Assembly (NCBI GenBank): GCA_012934845.2 | Contig: WNNJ02002419.1 | Span: 124,001-188,000, forward strand | Reading direction: 5' to 3' | Length of the DNA: 64,000 nt | From: Pomphorhynchus laevis | Lineage: Eukaryota > Acanthocephala > Palaeacanthocephala > Echinorhynchida > Pomphorhynchidae | Made by a program: the position numbers and the translations under genes | The notes under the pieces: generated by a model | Told to the model about the DNA's origin: nothing | What the model saw: the letters and a program-made list of their open reading frames with translations, nothing else | The model's database searches: none | Shown: in pieces, positions 45,075-55,797 of the stretch | Layout: every line of letters begins with the position of its first letter | Position numbering within the stretch: the stretch's first letter is position 1

Positions 45075-47970
45075 CGATCAATTGTTCGCGGTAAGCCTAC
45101 AGGTAGCCCTCTATGCTGCACTTGTAATGGTCAGGCAGCACGATGTAAAGGATGTAGATGTGCTCGAGCAGGATTGAAGTGTTACAACTGTCGGGGACAA
45201 CATTGTTCAAACCGCACTCATTTTCTTTCCGCGGCAAATACTAAAGGTCAGAGAGACCGAAATTCACTCGAAAATCTGAAACCTGATAGCCCGAAAACAA
45301 TTTACGAACTTCACAACATTGTCATTCGCTGGAAACCTAACTTGATTGACCTACCTCGTTGTAATGCCGGTAATGAGATTGTTGGAATTATGAGTTATTT
45401 TTATCTGAAGGCTGCTGAAGACGTCAACAGTACAATACATATGCTACAAACCGCTACAGTTTTCTCGCAATGTTTATTGCAGCGTATACCCTCAAGAAAG
45501 ACCGCTTTAATCTACAAAACTTTGGAACGCAGACTAACAAGCTGGAAAATAAAAGATTATGACTCATTGTTCGAAGAAGCCCAATATCTTTAAACTAGTA
45601 TATCATTGCGTCGTCCATCGAAGTCATTGAATTGGATCACACAATATCAAAGTCTTGTCACCAAGGGCCGTATCAAAGCCGGTTCTTCGATATTAGAAGA
45701 CAAATATGACTCAGGTGTCCTCTGTCCTGATCACACAATAAATGATATCTCTATTTTATCTCTACTTAAAGATTTACACCCTGACGCATCAACAGCTTCT
45801 CCTGATGTTCTTTTATCAGCTTCGCTGCCGAATTCAAAACCCCATCATCATTGTCGTTTCTATGCACTAGACGAGGCCGCCATTATCAAATCAAGCAGGC
45901 GAATAAATGGATCGACGGGACCATCTGGGCTTGATTCTCGAGCATGGTTTCAAATGCTAACCGATTTTGGATAGCAATCAAATTTACTTGCCAAGGCCAT
46001 TGCCAAATTTGCCATTTTTGTTGCAACTGAAAAAGTGCCATCGGGCTCCCTCGATCCTTTCACCGTTTATCGTCTAGTTGCTTTGAAGAAGAAATCTGGT
46101 GGTATCCGCCCTATCGGAATATGCAACACCATCAGGCGGATCATAAGCAAAGCGATTCTAACCATCGCACGCAATGATATACAGGATGTCGCAGGAACTA
46201 CACAATTGGGAGCTTCACAAAGAGGTGGACTTAACTTGTTATCGCGAATCTCAGAAAAGAACTAAACCTATCAACCGAAAATTGTCTAATGACTATTGAT
46301 GCAAGGAACGCTTTCAACCTAACAAACCGTGCAGTTGCACTACACAATATGAATTTTGTATGTCCTGAACTGTCATGTGCACTCCAAAATATGTACTCTA
46401 GCCCGGATGTACTTACAATCGGTGAAAAAAGTATCTTGTCATCAGAAGGTGTCACACAAGGTGACCCTTTTGCCATGGCAGGTTTCGCTATGACTTCACT
46501 TCCGTTGATCGACACAATAAAGCGGCAGGTCCCTTCTGTTGTACAAATATGGTACGCCGACGATGCCAACTTTGTTGGACCGCTTGATATGTTAAAAAAA
46601 AGTGTGGAATATTCTGCATGCAGACGCCCGAAGTATGGCTACTTTATAAACGCAAAAAAAAGCAAACATATTATCGCATCTACCTATAAATAATGATCAA
46701 CTGCCCGACACAAACGTCAATACAACAACGACTGGAATAAACGTCCTTGGTTCACCGATTGGTTTTGATGATTATGAAGAGCAATCAATCTACGATTTGC
46801 TTACCGGCTGGAAAGCACTAATCAAGAGATTGTGCGTAGTAGCTAAAAATGATCCGCACCTTGCATATTCAGGAATGGTCAATTCAATTCAGTCGAAGTG
46901 GATTCACATAATGCGTTCATGCAACATCATTGAAAAGGTATGGAATGAATTAGAAGATATCATAAAATCCAACTTGCTCCCTAAATTTGCTACATTTAAG
47001 CTAACTAATGGAATATCGAATATACTCTGCTCCCTTTTCAGCTAGGAGGAATAGGGATCGCCAACCCATTATTTACCGCTCATATTGAGAAAACATCATC
47101 AAGAATGCTTCTATCGACTTATGATGGAGACTCTTTAAGTGGTAGTCTACGCGAAAAGCAAAGCACAGTACTTCATGAAATTACGCGATTCCGAAATCAA
47201 GCACATCTAGATCGTGTATCAAAAATACTAACCGACCTAGCCCCCCTCTACAAAACATGCGGCACATCTTGGTGCTTCATCGTGGCTAAGTGCCTTACCG
47301 CTAAAACACGATAAATTTTATCTATCCATCAATGAATTCACCGATGCAATCAACGCACGATATGGTAACTTGGATCAAGGTCTCGATAAGCGATTGTGTT
47401 ACTGCGGGTCGAATATAACCTTAGCGCACGCACTATCATGCAATTATGGAGCACTACCGATCATCCGACATAATGCAGTCCGGGATACAATAGCAAGTGC
47501 TCTGAGCTTAGTTGGCCACAATGTCGGAATTGAACCGGAGTTAATGAATGTTCCCGATAATATTACCTTTGAAAACTCAGCGACAACGAACAATCAATGT
47601 GCACGGCTAGATATAGTATGCTCTGGTGTTTACGGTTCTCGATTCGAGCGAACGTTCTACGACGTTAATGTATTTTCAACACAAGCTCAATCAAACATTA
47701 CTCGTGCACCTAAATCGGCCTTCGAGTACAATGAAAACCGGAAAAAATCGAAGTGCAGTGAAAGAGTGCGAAGAATTGAAAACAGTTCATTTGTTCCATT
47801 AGTCTTTTCAACAGCAGGAGGATTTGGCAAAGAAGCAAGCATGCTAGTGAAAACAATTACATCGACGCTAGCACAAAAAGGCCCTTTAAGTTACAAAGAT
47901 TTAGCAGTGAAACTTAAGAGAAAGATCAGCTTCGAAATCGCTCGGTCAATATCTGCTAGTTTGTGAAGTC
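45075..47970 (+). mobile_element. R2-like LINE copy 3 with C-terminal nuclease, best preserved
   Basis: A nearly complete protein order can be read. There is an N-terminal Cys cluster (CCTCNGQAARCKGCRCARAG and CYNCRGQHCSNR, 45110-45220) and a linker (45606-45974, HTINDISILSLLKDLHPDAS). The RT has LVALKKKSGGIRPIGICNTI, motif A LMTIDARNAFNLTNRAVALH, motif B GVTQGDPFAMAGFA, motif C IWYADDANFVGPL and motif E VLGSPIGFDD. A knuckle (CYCGSNITLAHALSC) follows, then a tail with RLDIVCSG and FERTFYDVNVF, resembling the R-D...D-V core of a restriction-like endonuclease. In-frame stops lie at 45591, 45972 and 46263, and the frame changes near 46250-46290, 46700-46800, about 47040 and about 47320. Knuckle plus nuclease after the RT is the R2/NeSL/Hero design. 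Confidence 0.8.
47370..47966 (+). CDS. R2-like LINE C-terminal knuckle and restriction-like endonuclease domain
   Basis: 198 open residues to the stop TGA. CYCGSNITLAHALSCNYGA gives C-x-C...H-x4-C, followed by IIRHNAVRDTIASALSLVGH. Then ARLDIVCSG and FERTFYDVNVFSTQAQSN supply the acidic residues expected of a PD-(D/E)xK-type nuclease. The tail SERVRRIENSSFVPLVFSTA and GGFGKEASMLVKTITSTLAQ is a strongly conserved block that recurs at 9530-9650 (YAERVTRIARATFYPFVLTT). No frameshift is seen within this segment. Confidence 0.75.
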   Translation: MDQGLDKRLCYCGSNITLAHALSCNYGALPIIRHNAVRDTIASALSLVGHNVGIEPELMNVPDNITFENSATTNNQCARLDIVCSGVYGSRFERTFYDVNVFSTQAQSNITRAPKSAFEYNENRKKSKCSERVRRIENSSFVPLVFSTAGGFGKEASMLVKTITSTLAQKGPLSYKDLAVKLKRKISFEIARSISASL

Positions 47971-48255
47971 CACGCTCATCCCGTGGTAAGTCACTGCGTT
48001 TAGGCGAGCGAGCAGTATTACAACAAGAACAGTAACAAATAGGAATACTCCAGTACTCATTTTCGGAAAAACAAAATCTTTTGTTTATTATAATAATAAA
48101 TCTCTCTCTAAAAAAACTTGTAACGCACTGGAAAAGTCAGTTTTTAAATTAAGCATATAATGTTCACGTTTGTCATATAACACTCGCTTTGTTGTAAGTT
48201 TGCGCTTAGTGTGGTTAAGAGGAGTTATTAGTATATAGGAGTGGTCGGAAGTATG
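47971..48255. other. R2-like LINE 3' UTR and unassigned flank
   Basis: A short GC-moderate tail after the stop (CGTTTAGGCGAGCGAGCAGT) fades into AT-rich DNA. No poly-A or target duplication is evident. Confidence 0.4.
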
Positions 48256-48257
48256 TA

Positions 48258-48712
48258 ATTGGCAATAATTTAAAAAATAAATTTAAAATATAAAAAATAA
48301 ATTTAAACTCTTAAGTGGCAAATTTTTATGGATAGATAATATACTTTGTATTACAATAAAATACTTGATAATCAATTTTTTTCAAAGGAAATACGTCATT
48401 AGTACGTGTTTGGCCCCACTGCTATATTGGGTCAAGGAATAGGGGGTCGAAAGCTGGAAGTTCCGCCTGATGACCTCTAATCCTTCTTCTTATACATCGT
48501 CTGTTATTTATTAGTCAATTCGTAAAAATCGACTTTTATTTTAAATTTCAATTTTCTTATTTAAACATTAAATATAAAAATTTAAAAATTATTTATTATT
48601 ATTTATTACTTAATTATTAAATTTTGATTTATTGATTTAGCATCATTAAATTAATTAATTTATTTTTATTTATTTAATTATATAAAATACGTATACTGAG
48701 ATGATTTGATTC
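48258..48712 (+). mobile_element. Penelope-like element 3' UTR
   Basis: Only the last codons (CTCTTAAGTGGCAAATTTTT) and the 3' UTR remain. It carries the conserved block from TTTGGCCCCACTGC to GCCTGATGACCTCTAAT (about 48407-48482) and ends near the diverged terminal word ACGTATACTGAGATGATTTG. It is more diverged than the copies at 12240 and 55430. Confidence 0.75.
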
Positions 48713-48945
48713 ATTCAAATTCTTAGGATTTGCAGAATGTCGCTAAGGGAGACCATTTGTGCGTAGGATATCTCTGACCCTCTACAGAGAAGATCATTCA
48801 TTACGTTTGTGTGTCATTTGTTTCTTCATTTGTAGTAATTTGTAGCAGGTTTCAATCATAAAAATTCGAAATTAAAAAGATTATTTTAATTTATTATTTA
48901 ACTAATAAAAATTAAACGAAAAATCGGCATAACAACTGGTAAAAG

Positions 48946-49383
48946 TCAAGAGTCTTCATTACGTTCCACAGCCATTTTTGCGTCCCCCATAGATGCAGCA
49001 AGCTCTTCCAGATTAGTATCACGGCTATGGAATCCCAATGTCTGCATTTGTACAAGTTCGGATGCATAAAGATGTTCTTGAGTTTGGTTTGGTTGTTGAT
49101 TTGTCGGCTGATGTTGCTGGAGATGAAGACGATCTAATGGTTGAAACAACGAAGTAGTATAATCTTGATTTGAGCATTGTAAATTTTGAGATGCTGTTGT
49201 TGCATAAGCTGTTTGTCTATTGCTTGGTGATCGAAAAGAATCCACATCAGATGAAGTAGGTTGACTATTCATTTGATTATCGACTAGACCGCTTATATTT
49301 GAAGATATCAACTGTGAATATACTTGTGGGGATGTGTCCCTAAGACGAATTAGGTTCTGTAGACTTTGTACAATCGTCCACAA
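48946..49383 (-). CDS. Ubiquilin-like protein, C-terminal exon with UBA domain
   Basis: The C-terminal 45 residues, EHLYASELVQMQTLGFHSRD and TNLEELAASMGDAKMAVERN, match the UBA domain of ubiquilin/Dsk2 proteins (MGF-type loop LGF, NLxxL, GDxxxAVExN). UBA domains bind ubiquitin chains, and ubiquilins ferry ubiquitinated clients to the proteasome. A Gln/Ser-rich linker precedes it (about 100 residues), as in ubiquilins. The exon border on the 5' side is uncertain: the frame is open back to about 49410 with possible acceptors at TACAAAG or TCTACAG. AATAAA lies about 50 bp past the stop. No other exon of the gene is visible upstream, so it may be a last exon or a partial copy. Confidence 0.65.
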   Translation of the reverse strand: MWTIVQSLQNLIRLRDTSPQVYSQLISSNISGLVDNQMNSQPTSSDVDSFRSPSNRQTAYATTASQNLQCSNQDYTTSLFQPLDRLHLQQHQPTNQQPNQTQEHLYASELVQMQTLGFHSRDTNLEELAASMGDAKMAVERNEDS

Positions 49384-49409
49384 TGCCCGAGTATTTGTGC
49401 ATATTTATT

Positions 49410-50495
49410 ATTTAATTCACTATTTTCAATTATCAAATTTGCACTTTAACAATTCTTCCAGATTTTGTACATATCAAGGCAATTGAAAGCGTGTTTTTCT
49501 GCAGTGCAGGAGCACGTCAGTATTTTGCATTTCTAATTATTATTTTGCGCTGGTGATAAATAACAATTTTAGTTGCTTTGTACACACGTCACCACTATAT
49601 TGGTTGTATGTGTTGATAAATAAATAACAATTTTAGTTGCTTTGTACACACGTCACCACTATATTGCTATGATATTTGTCTGTGGTGTGTCTATCTTATG
49701 ATTAGTTAATAAGGGAGTAATGTTTTTTCCTAATTATGTCCCATGATGACAGCGATGCAGAGAAAATCAACGGACGAATTTTTCCCTTTGTATTCTCCGT
49801 CATCATGAAATAAGGAAAAAACAAAACGACACAACGCAGTTTCAACAAGATTTGCATTTAATTTGCAGTTGTGGAAGTAGTGTCGACGTTTGCAAAAATG
49901 TGTATTGCGCGGCAACTCCAAAGATTTTGACAAAACTGTGATCTACTGATCTGTGCATTAGTATATTATTCTGTTACGTATCTTGACATAACATTTGACG
50001 TTTGTAGCTAATTCAGTACATTTTGAGCATTTGCTTTCTAGATTTGACCAATTCTAAACGAGTTGAACTATTTAGCAATGGTAATTTACTATTCAAGTAA
50101 ATATACTCGCTTCAATTATAAGAAGAAATGGAATTCTACATTAAAGAGAACGTACTGCTGGTCTTTAAAATTTCGTATTGTCAAAGTTCGAAATCAAAGT
50201 GGCTTATAGTTTGATCACCTTATTATAGTAAAATCAAATTTGCATGCAAACTTTGAATTCGAACATTATTTTAAAATCGCGCCTTATACATTCAATGTGT
50301 TTCAAGTTTGATGTCTACCACATAAATGTCCGATTGTTAGAGCGATTTCCAAATTGAGTAACAGTCAATAAGTGACGTTGATCGTTTATTCTGAAATTTT
50401 AGAATAGGATCAATCAAACACCAAATTTGTTTTTATATTTCGCTTTTTGATTCAAATCATCAGAATCAAAAATGTTTTGCTTCTGATCAGCATTA
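49410..50495. other. Intergenic or intronic; 64-bp tandem duplication
   Basis: A segment of about 46 bp (AACAATTTTAGTTGCTTTGT to CACCACTATATTG) occurs at 49557-49602 and 49621-49666, spacing 64 bp. Otherwise no feature is recognised. Several TTTGAATTCGAA-type palindromic words appear near 50230-50260. Confidence 0.5.
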
Positions 50496-50499
50496 GCTT

Positions 50500-50778
50500 G
50501 TGAAATATAAAATAAAATTGGTGTCTATTTTATTATTATTATTTAACTTATTAATAATAAATTTATTGACACATTGGTCTACTCGGTCAGAATACAAAAG
50601 AGTTCCTCCATATCTAAGCACATATTCGTTCGAACCATCCGGGAGAGATATTGTGGAAATTGATCTACAAGATGGTTACATTGTCAATCTAGATAAGTGT
50701 AAGCTGGAAGTCCATATTAAACAAAAACTAAATACGATTAAAATATTTCACAATGCAAAACCACAGATAATGTTATGA
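50500..50778 (+). CDS. Hypothetical ORF or exon with hydrophobic start
   Basis: 92 open residues but no ATG start (GTG at 50500). A hydrophobic segment, IKLVSILLLLFNLLIINLL, is followed by YLSTYSFEPSGRDIVEIDLQ and DGYIVNLDKCKLEVHIKQK. The composition after residue 25 is protein-like and would suit a membrane-anchored or secreted product. No domain is recognised and no convincing splice border is seen. Confidence 0.3.
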   Translation: MKYKIKLVSILLLLFNLLIINLLTHWSTRSEYKRVPPYLSTYSFEPSGRDIVEIDLQDGYIVNLDKCKLEVHIKQKLNTIKIFHNAKPQIML

Positions 50779-50785
50779 TATAATG

Positions 50786-51165
50786 TTATTCGCTGTACTC
50801 AACAGATTTTAGAAATACTCTATCCACCTCATTAGTGAAATCGTCATTTCTATCAAGGATTCTCACTGAACTGTGCTTGATGATTCTAGTTAGTGCAATA
50901 TTATTCGATTTTTTATCTCTGATTCTGGCTAACTTGAATATGAAATTTTTTCCATTATCCTTTTCGACTTTATCATATATGTCCTGATCAGCTTCCATCT
51001 TTGCCATGGCACACTTGCGTGTCGCTTCTTTCTTGGCCTGCTTATACGCCTCTTTATTCTCAATCGGTTGACATCTTTGCCATGGCACACTTGTGTGTCG
51101 CTTCTTTCTTGGCCTGCTTGTACGCCTCTTTATCCTCAATCGTTGGAATCCTGTTTCTTTTTGGC
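50786..51165 (-). mobile_element. RTE-clade LINE fragment with 76-bp internal duplication
   Basis: The minus-strand frame reads YKQAKKEATRKCAMAKMEAD and YDKVEKDNGKNFIFKLARIR then DKKSNNIALTRIIKHSS, the linker between endonuclease and RT of RTE elements. The segment encoding the Lys-rich start is tandemly duplicated (about 50996-51071 and 51072-51147, spacing 76 bp, about 95 percent alike). The rest of the element is absent. Confidence 0.75.
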
Positions 51166-51454
51166 TGCCAAGTTAGTTAATCGACAACTGATTTATTAAA
51201 TACCTATATTTTTAAAAACCCAAACAATTGGTTCGTATTTGGCTTTCGCTGCTAGGTTGCTTATTATTTTACATCTAGACTACATATTTCAATAATGTAA
51301 TTTATCGTAACGTCTATAAAATAGTTATTACTCACATACTGACCATATAATGTATAGTCGTTGTTTGGCTGGCAAAAATGAATCTTTTGATTGTTTTATC
51401 TCAAGTTTTTTAAATAATTTATATTTTAACTTAATATATTATTTTCTGTATTAG

Positions 51455-53463
51455 ATTGTATTGTTCAATGAGACTACATACTAGCTGTTCCAATACCCCT
51501 AAACGTCCATCGTTTGCTAGTCGCATCAAAGCAAATGTTGACCAATTGAGTTACTCAGCTCCGTTACCTGCAGGACATAGTGTGAAACCTAACGAAGAGG
51601 ATATTCGCAATCAGGCTTTAACATCCATTCTAAATTCATATCCAGTAAATTATCGCAGTATGGTGGAGCGTGCTGCTGAAATATGCCAGAGTAAAGTTGA
51701 AAAGCATGTGCTTTCAACTCCTAGCGGACAACTACGCGTATTAGCTGAAATTCATGGATACATGTCAAAGAGTGATATGATGCCAGCAAACGATGAAAAT
51801 CAGCATGAAAACACATTTAATTTGACCGAAGAATCTATTCTAAATAGTTCACTTTTCAATGGCAATGCTAGCTGTTTGATGATGAACAGCTTTCGCAATA
51901 CTGGTCGCAATTCGCAAATACGGAAATCGCCTCCAGTGCGACCTGTATCACCTCCATTTCATAAAGATGACTGCAACGTCGTGGCATCTACACCTAATAA
52001 AAATGCTAGCAGCTCGACAAAGTTCAATAGAAATAGAATCAATAGAAAAGATTATGCATTACGATGTCCTTCATTAACTGATGTGCAGGAATTAAGTAAG
52101 TCATTACTAATTATTTATTTAATCGCCCTCTTAATTATGCTAATACGATGATGTTCATGTATTGACATTTACAAAACGCGGATGATAAAAATAATTAATA
52201 ATTAGCTGATATGATCGCCGTGTCTTAATTATGCTAATATGATTATGTTCATCTTAATAAACCCTTATGTTCATAAGGGTCTATTTTACGTCCACAAATG
52301 GTTTATACTCTTAAACAACATTTGATTTAATTGATTGAAGCACTCATAAATTGACAGAGTAATTTTTAATATACAAAAGTCATTGCTCGTATATCATACT
52401 GCAACAATTGGTTTAGAAAGATTATGGGTGGTCTATTTTTAGCAATATACACAATTTGTGTACTTAACATTATATATATAAAGTCATACATATTACAGCG
52501 ATTTTGACTTCTTTTCATTTAGCATTAAATGCTGTTAGAATTATTAGTGTCTTACATATTACAGCGATTTAGGTTTCTTTTCATTTAGCATTATTAAATG
52601 CTCGATAAAAAAACAGCATTTTATCCATTGACATTACTGTTCATGTTAACCATATATTGACCATATTTTGTGGAGTTTACAGCTATGATATCAATGAGAA
52701 GTAGTCGCTTGCTAAAATCAAATCCGCTAACTGAGTCTACGTATTTAAAATAATTATAAAAAGTTGATTAAAACTAATATAATTATAATTAAGTTTCTGT
52801 AATTTTAAAAATGCTTGTCGAAACAAATTACACATATTTTTGATTATGAAACCGTTATTATGTTAAATTGTGTAAAGCCGTATGTTTTAAATATTTTTTA
52901 TGGTATGCAAATTTCAGCAGTCATATTTTATTAATGTTTCTTTGTTTTTAATTAAAATGTTAATAAAGCCCTTTCATGGGTTCTGTTATATATCATGTCA
53001 ACTCATTGATATATTATTAACAATATACAGTTTGTGATCATAGAATAATTTATTGCACAAATTTAAATAGATAACAAGCTATCATTTAAATATGTTTTAT
53101 GTCATGTAAGTTGACATAATATTTTATATATGTGCGTCGTATTTTTTATGCTTCTATAATTTAATGTTTTAGCAATTATATTTCTTTTTAATTTTTTTAT
53201 ACCCTTAATGGAAAGTTTGTATTTACAAATACAAACATCGAAAGAAAGACAATTTTAATTTGATAGGGTAAAAAACTTCACTGTCAAAAAGCGTCATTTT
53301 GTTCACATTGATAAAGAAATATATTAAACCACAAATTTGATGTATTTGCAAATTTTTAGCTAAAGACATAAGCAACGAAGATGACATTGTGCGACGATCT
53401 GATCGTTCTGAGCCTGTTAGAACTCTACGCAATCGCAAGATATTTAAAGACATTTCAATCTAG
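51455..53463 (+). CDS. Two-exon host gene, about 243 residues, possibly Bora-like
   Basis: Exon A runs from the acceptor TTCTGTATTAG (ends 51454) to 52095, with donor GTAAGT. Exon B runs 53360-53463 after AATTTTTAG. The single base A before the intron and CT after it make a Thr codon, and the joined frame ends KIFKDISI and TAG. I take the ATG at 51468 as start; a further upstream exon is possible. Exon A has RIKANVDQLSYSAPLPAG, NEEDIRNQALTSILNSYP and VEKHVLSTPSGQ. The spacing of VDQLS...EEDIRNQA...AAEICQ...STP recalls the conserved N-terminal region of Aurora-A activator Bora (IDQL...PEDIHRQA...AIEEFF...PSP), but similarity is slight. The middle is Asn/Ser-rich with SPPVRPVSPP. Alternatively it is a lineage-specific regulator. 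Confidence 0.6.
52719..52800 (-). mobile_element. PLE-type terminal sliver in the intron
   Basis: The terminal word CCGCTAACTGAGTCTACGTA and a short AT tail lie within the 1.26-kb intron of the gene at 51455-53463. There is no coding part. Confidence 0.5.
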
Positions 53464-54232
53464 CATGCATCTTATATATTCAGCCTGCTGCTTTTTGTCT
53501 ATACTGTTCAACTACCATGTTAAATATCATATCACCACCGTCCTTGCTGCTTAGTTAACTTTTTAATTGTAAAACCCTGAACCCGAATAGTGTCTCTTAT
53601 AAAATTGCTTATTTGTAAACAACAAACTAGTTTTTCTATTTAAATAAAATTTAACAAATATTACGAGTTTGCCTTTGATCAAATAATTTAATTCAATTTG
53701 TTATTTAAATGACTTTCATCACAACCATGTTATTTGCTGCTATTCTTCTGAAACATCAATTACACTAGTAATCTTAAATTCACGTAATAGCTATCAACTT
53801 ATGCACTATGCATGATTTGAATATATAGTTAATATTGATGACTTCGTTGTAAAATTTCAAAATAAATATTCTCATTAATTCTATATTTTATAAATTTGGT
53901 TTTGCTTAATCACAAAATTATTACATTTTGTTAGTCCGGCCTTCAGGTCAAAACAAGATGAAAATATGGAGCCCAAATAAGATCGAGCTAGCCCATCCAT
54001 GTCTTAAATTATAGGAATTTTAAATGCACCATTGCACTGCATAGAACTAATAGATTCAATCAATTAAATAAAAATATTTCTTGTAAAAGTAATACTGTAT
54101 ATATTTTACCATTTAAAAAAACATTTGTAATAAAGCATTTAATTTAGTCATTTATAGATTGACTGACTTTTGAGGAAAAGCTATTGAGTGATAGGTTATA
54201 AAACTGATGATTTATATGTGACAATGTTTCGT
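53464..54232. other. 3' flank of host gene with dispersed repeat
   Basis: AT-rich. The segment 53815-54000 (TAATATTGATGACTTCGTTG through GCCTTCAGGTCAAAACAAGA) matches the start of the tandem unit (56085-56240 and 60446-60600) at moderate identity, so it is an older dispersed repeat. No gene. Confidence 0.5.
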
Positions 54233-54247
54233 ATCATGATATTTAGT

Positions 54248-55013
54248 CTTCTTCTTCTTAGCGTTTATCCCGTATGACGGGGTCCGCTTGCCACGATCGT
54301 TGACGCCAAAATGCCTTCTTTGCTGCGTCTTTGGGCGTGAGTCCGACCATTTTCATGTCCTTAAGAAGGGTATCCATCCATCTTTTCTGTGGTCTTCCTA
54401 TTGGTCTCTTTCCGTCGACCTCGATTTGAAATGGTGCCTGCGCTAATGTGTTCACGTCTGCCCTCATTACATGTCCATACCATCGCAGCCTTGATTCTCT
54501 CAGTTTGTCTGCTATGGGTGCTACGCCAAATCGCTTGCGGATGTCTTTGTTACGGACATGATCTAGGCGAGTCTTTCCTGCGATCCACCTTAGCATTTTG
54601 GTTTCCATGCATCCAAGCTTACGTTCTGCTTCTGCTGTCATTGCCCAGCACTCAGCACCGTACATTGCTACAGGCCGTATTACGCTTCTGTAGAACTTCG
54701 ATTTGAGTTTGTCTGGCATGCGTTTGTCGCACAAAACTCCAGTGGCTGCTCTCCATTTTGTCCAGCTTGCGTTGATGCGAGTGGTGACGTCTTTTGCCAC
54801 TCCTCCTGTGCTGGAGATGACTGATCCCAGATATTTGAACGCAGTTGTCTTTGGCAGAAGCACGCCATTAACTGATATGCTTACATCTTCGTTCTGGTTC
54901 GTCGTCATGTACTCTGTTTTGGCTGTGTTCAGTTTCAACCCAAACTGTGCCAGGCGATCGTGCCATTGCTGAACTTGTTGCTCGAGGTCATGTTTGTCTT
55001 TAGATACCATGAT
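54248..55013 (-). mobile_element. RTE-clade LINE, 5'-truncated, open to its stop
   Basis: The 250-residue frame 54258-55010 starts just after the RT catalytic motif (LEQQVQQWHDRLAQFGLKLN, KTEYM) and covers the thumb and C-terminal domain: AFKYLGSVISSTGGVAKDVT, MYGAECWAMTAEAERKL, MLRWIAGKTRLDHVRNKDIR and LRESRLRWYGHVMRADVN, all hallmark RTE phrases. It ends with a short GAA-repeat tail, usual for this clade. No internal stop means a recent insertion. The word CATGATATT occurs at both ends and may be the target duplication. Confidence 0.92.
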
Positions 55014-55797
55014 ATTAACATTAACTAAAACTACTATTAATTTATATCGTAAATTAATTTATATCGTTTAGTTAACTACTATTAATTTATATCGTTTAGT
55101 TAACATTAACTAAAACTACTATTAATTTATATCGTAAAGATGACATATTTAAATTTACAAGAAACATATTTTTGCATGAGCATTCATGCATACCATATAA
55201 TATAAAATATAATACATTAAATAATGAAATTTTAAGAATTGCAACAATATGTAATGATATTGGCTTTCTTAAAAATCATTTAAATAATTTAATAGATACA
55301 TATTTTAAACTAGGTTACTATAAAAATAACATCAAGCAGAAAATAGTAAAATATATAAATCAACACAATAATATAAAGAATAAATTTAAACTCTTAAGTG
55401 GCAAATTTTTATGGATGAATAATAAATAATATACTTTGCATTAGAATAAGATACTAGATAGTTATTTCAGAGGAAATACATCATTAGCATGTATTTGGCC
55501 CCGCTGCTATGTTGGGTAGAGGAGTTAGGGGCCGAAACCTGATAGCATAGCAGTTCCTCCTGATGACCTCTAATTCTTATTCTGATACAACGCCTGTTAT
55601 TTATTAGTCAATTCATAAAAATGACGTTTATTTTAAATTTTATTTTTTATTTTTATTTTTTAACTTGATTAAAATTATAGAAAATCTAAAAACAATTATT
55701 AATTTTATTATTTAATTATTAAATTTTGATTTAGCATTATTATGTTTTGTTTATTATAATTATATAACAATACGTAGACTCAGTTAGCTGATTTAAT
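55014..55797 (+). mobile_element. Penelope-like element 3' end
   Basis: After a short scrambled stretch with three copies of TTAATTTATATCGT (55035-55135), the thumb frame is open from 55140 to 55429 (IKYNTLNNEILRIATICNDI to LSGKFLWMNNK), followed by the 3' UTR with its structured block (about 55490-55572). It ends at ACGTAGACTCAGTTAGCTGA. It is nearly identical to 11919-12636, so both are recent copies. Confidence 0.85.

Noticed and set aside
54389-54972. Plus-strand frames of 105 and 89 residues over the RTE element
   Set aside because: They are antisense of a strongly conserved RTE coding region.
55490-55572. Hammerhead ribozyme in the PLE 3' UTR (CTGATGA and GAAA present)
   Set aside because: GAAA precedes CTGATGA, and the intervening 14-22 bases are too short to form the two other stems. 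A minimal hammerhead does not fit. Kept only as a structured block.
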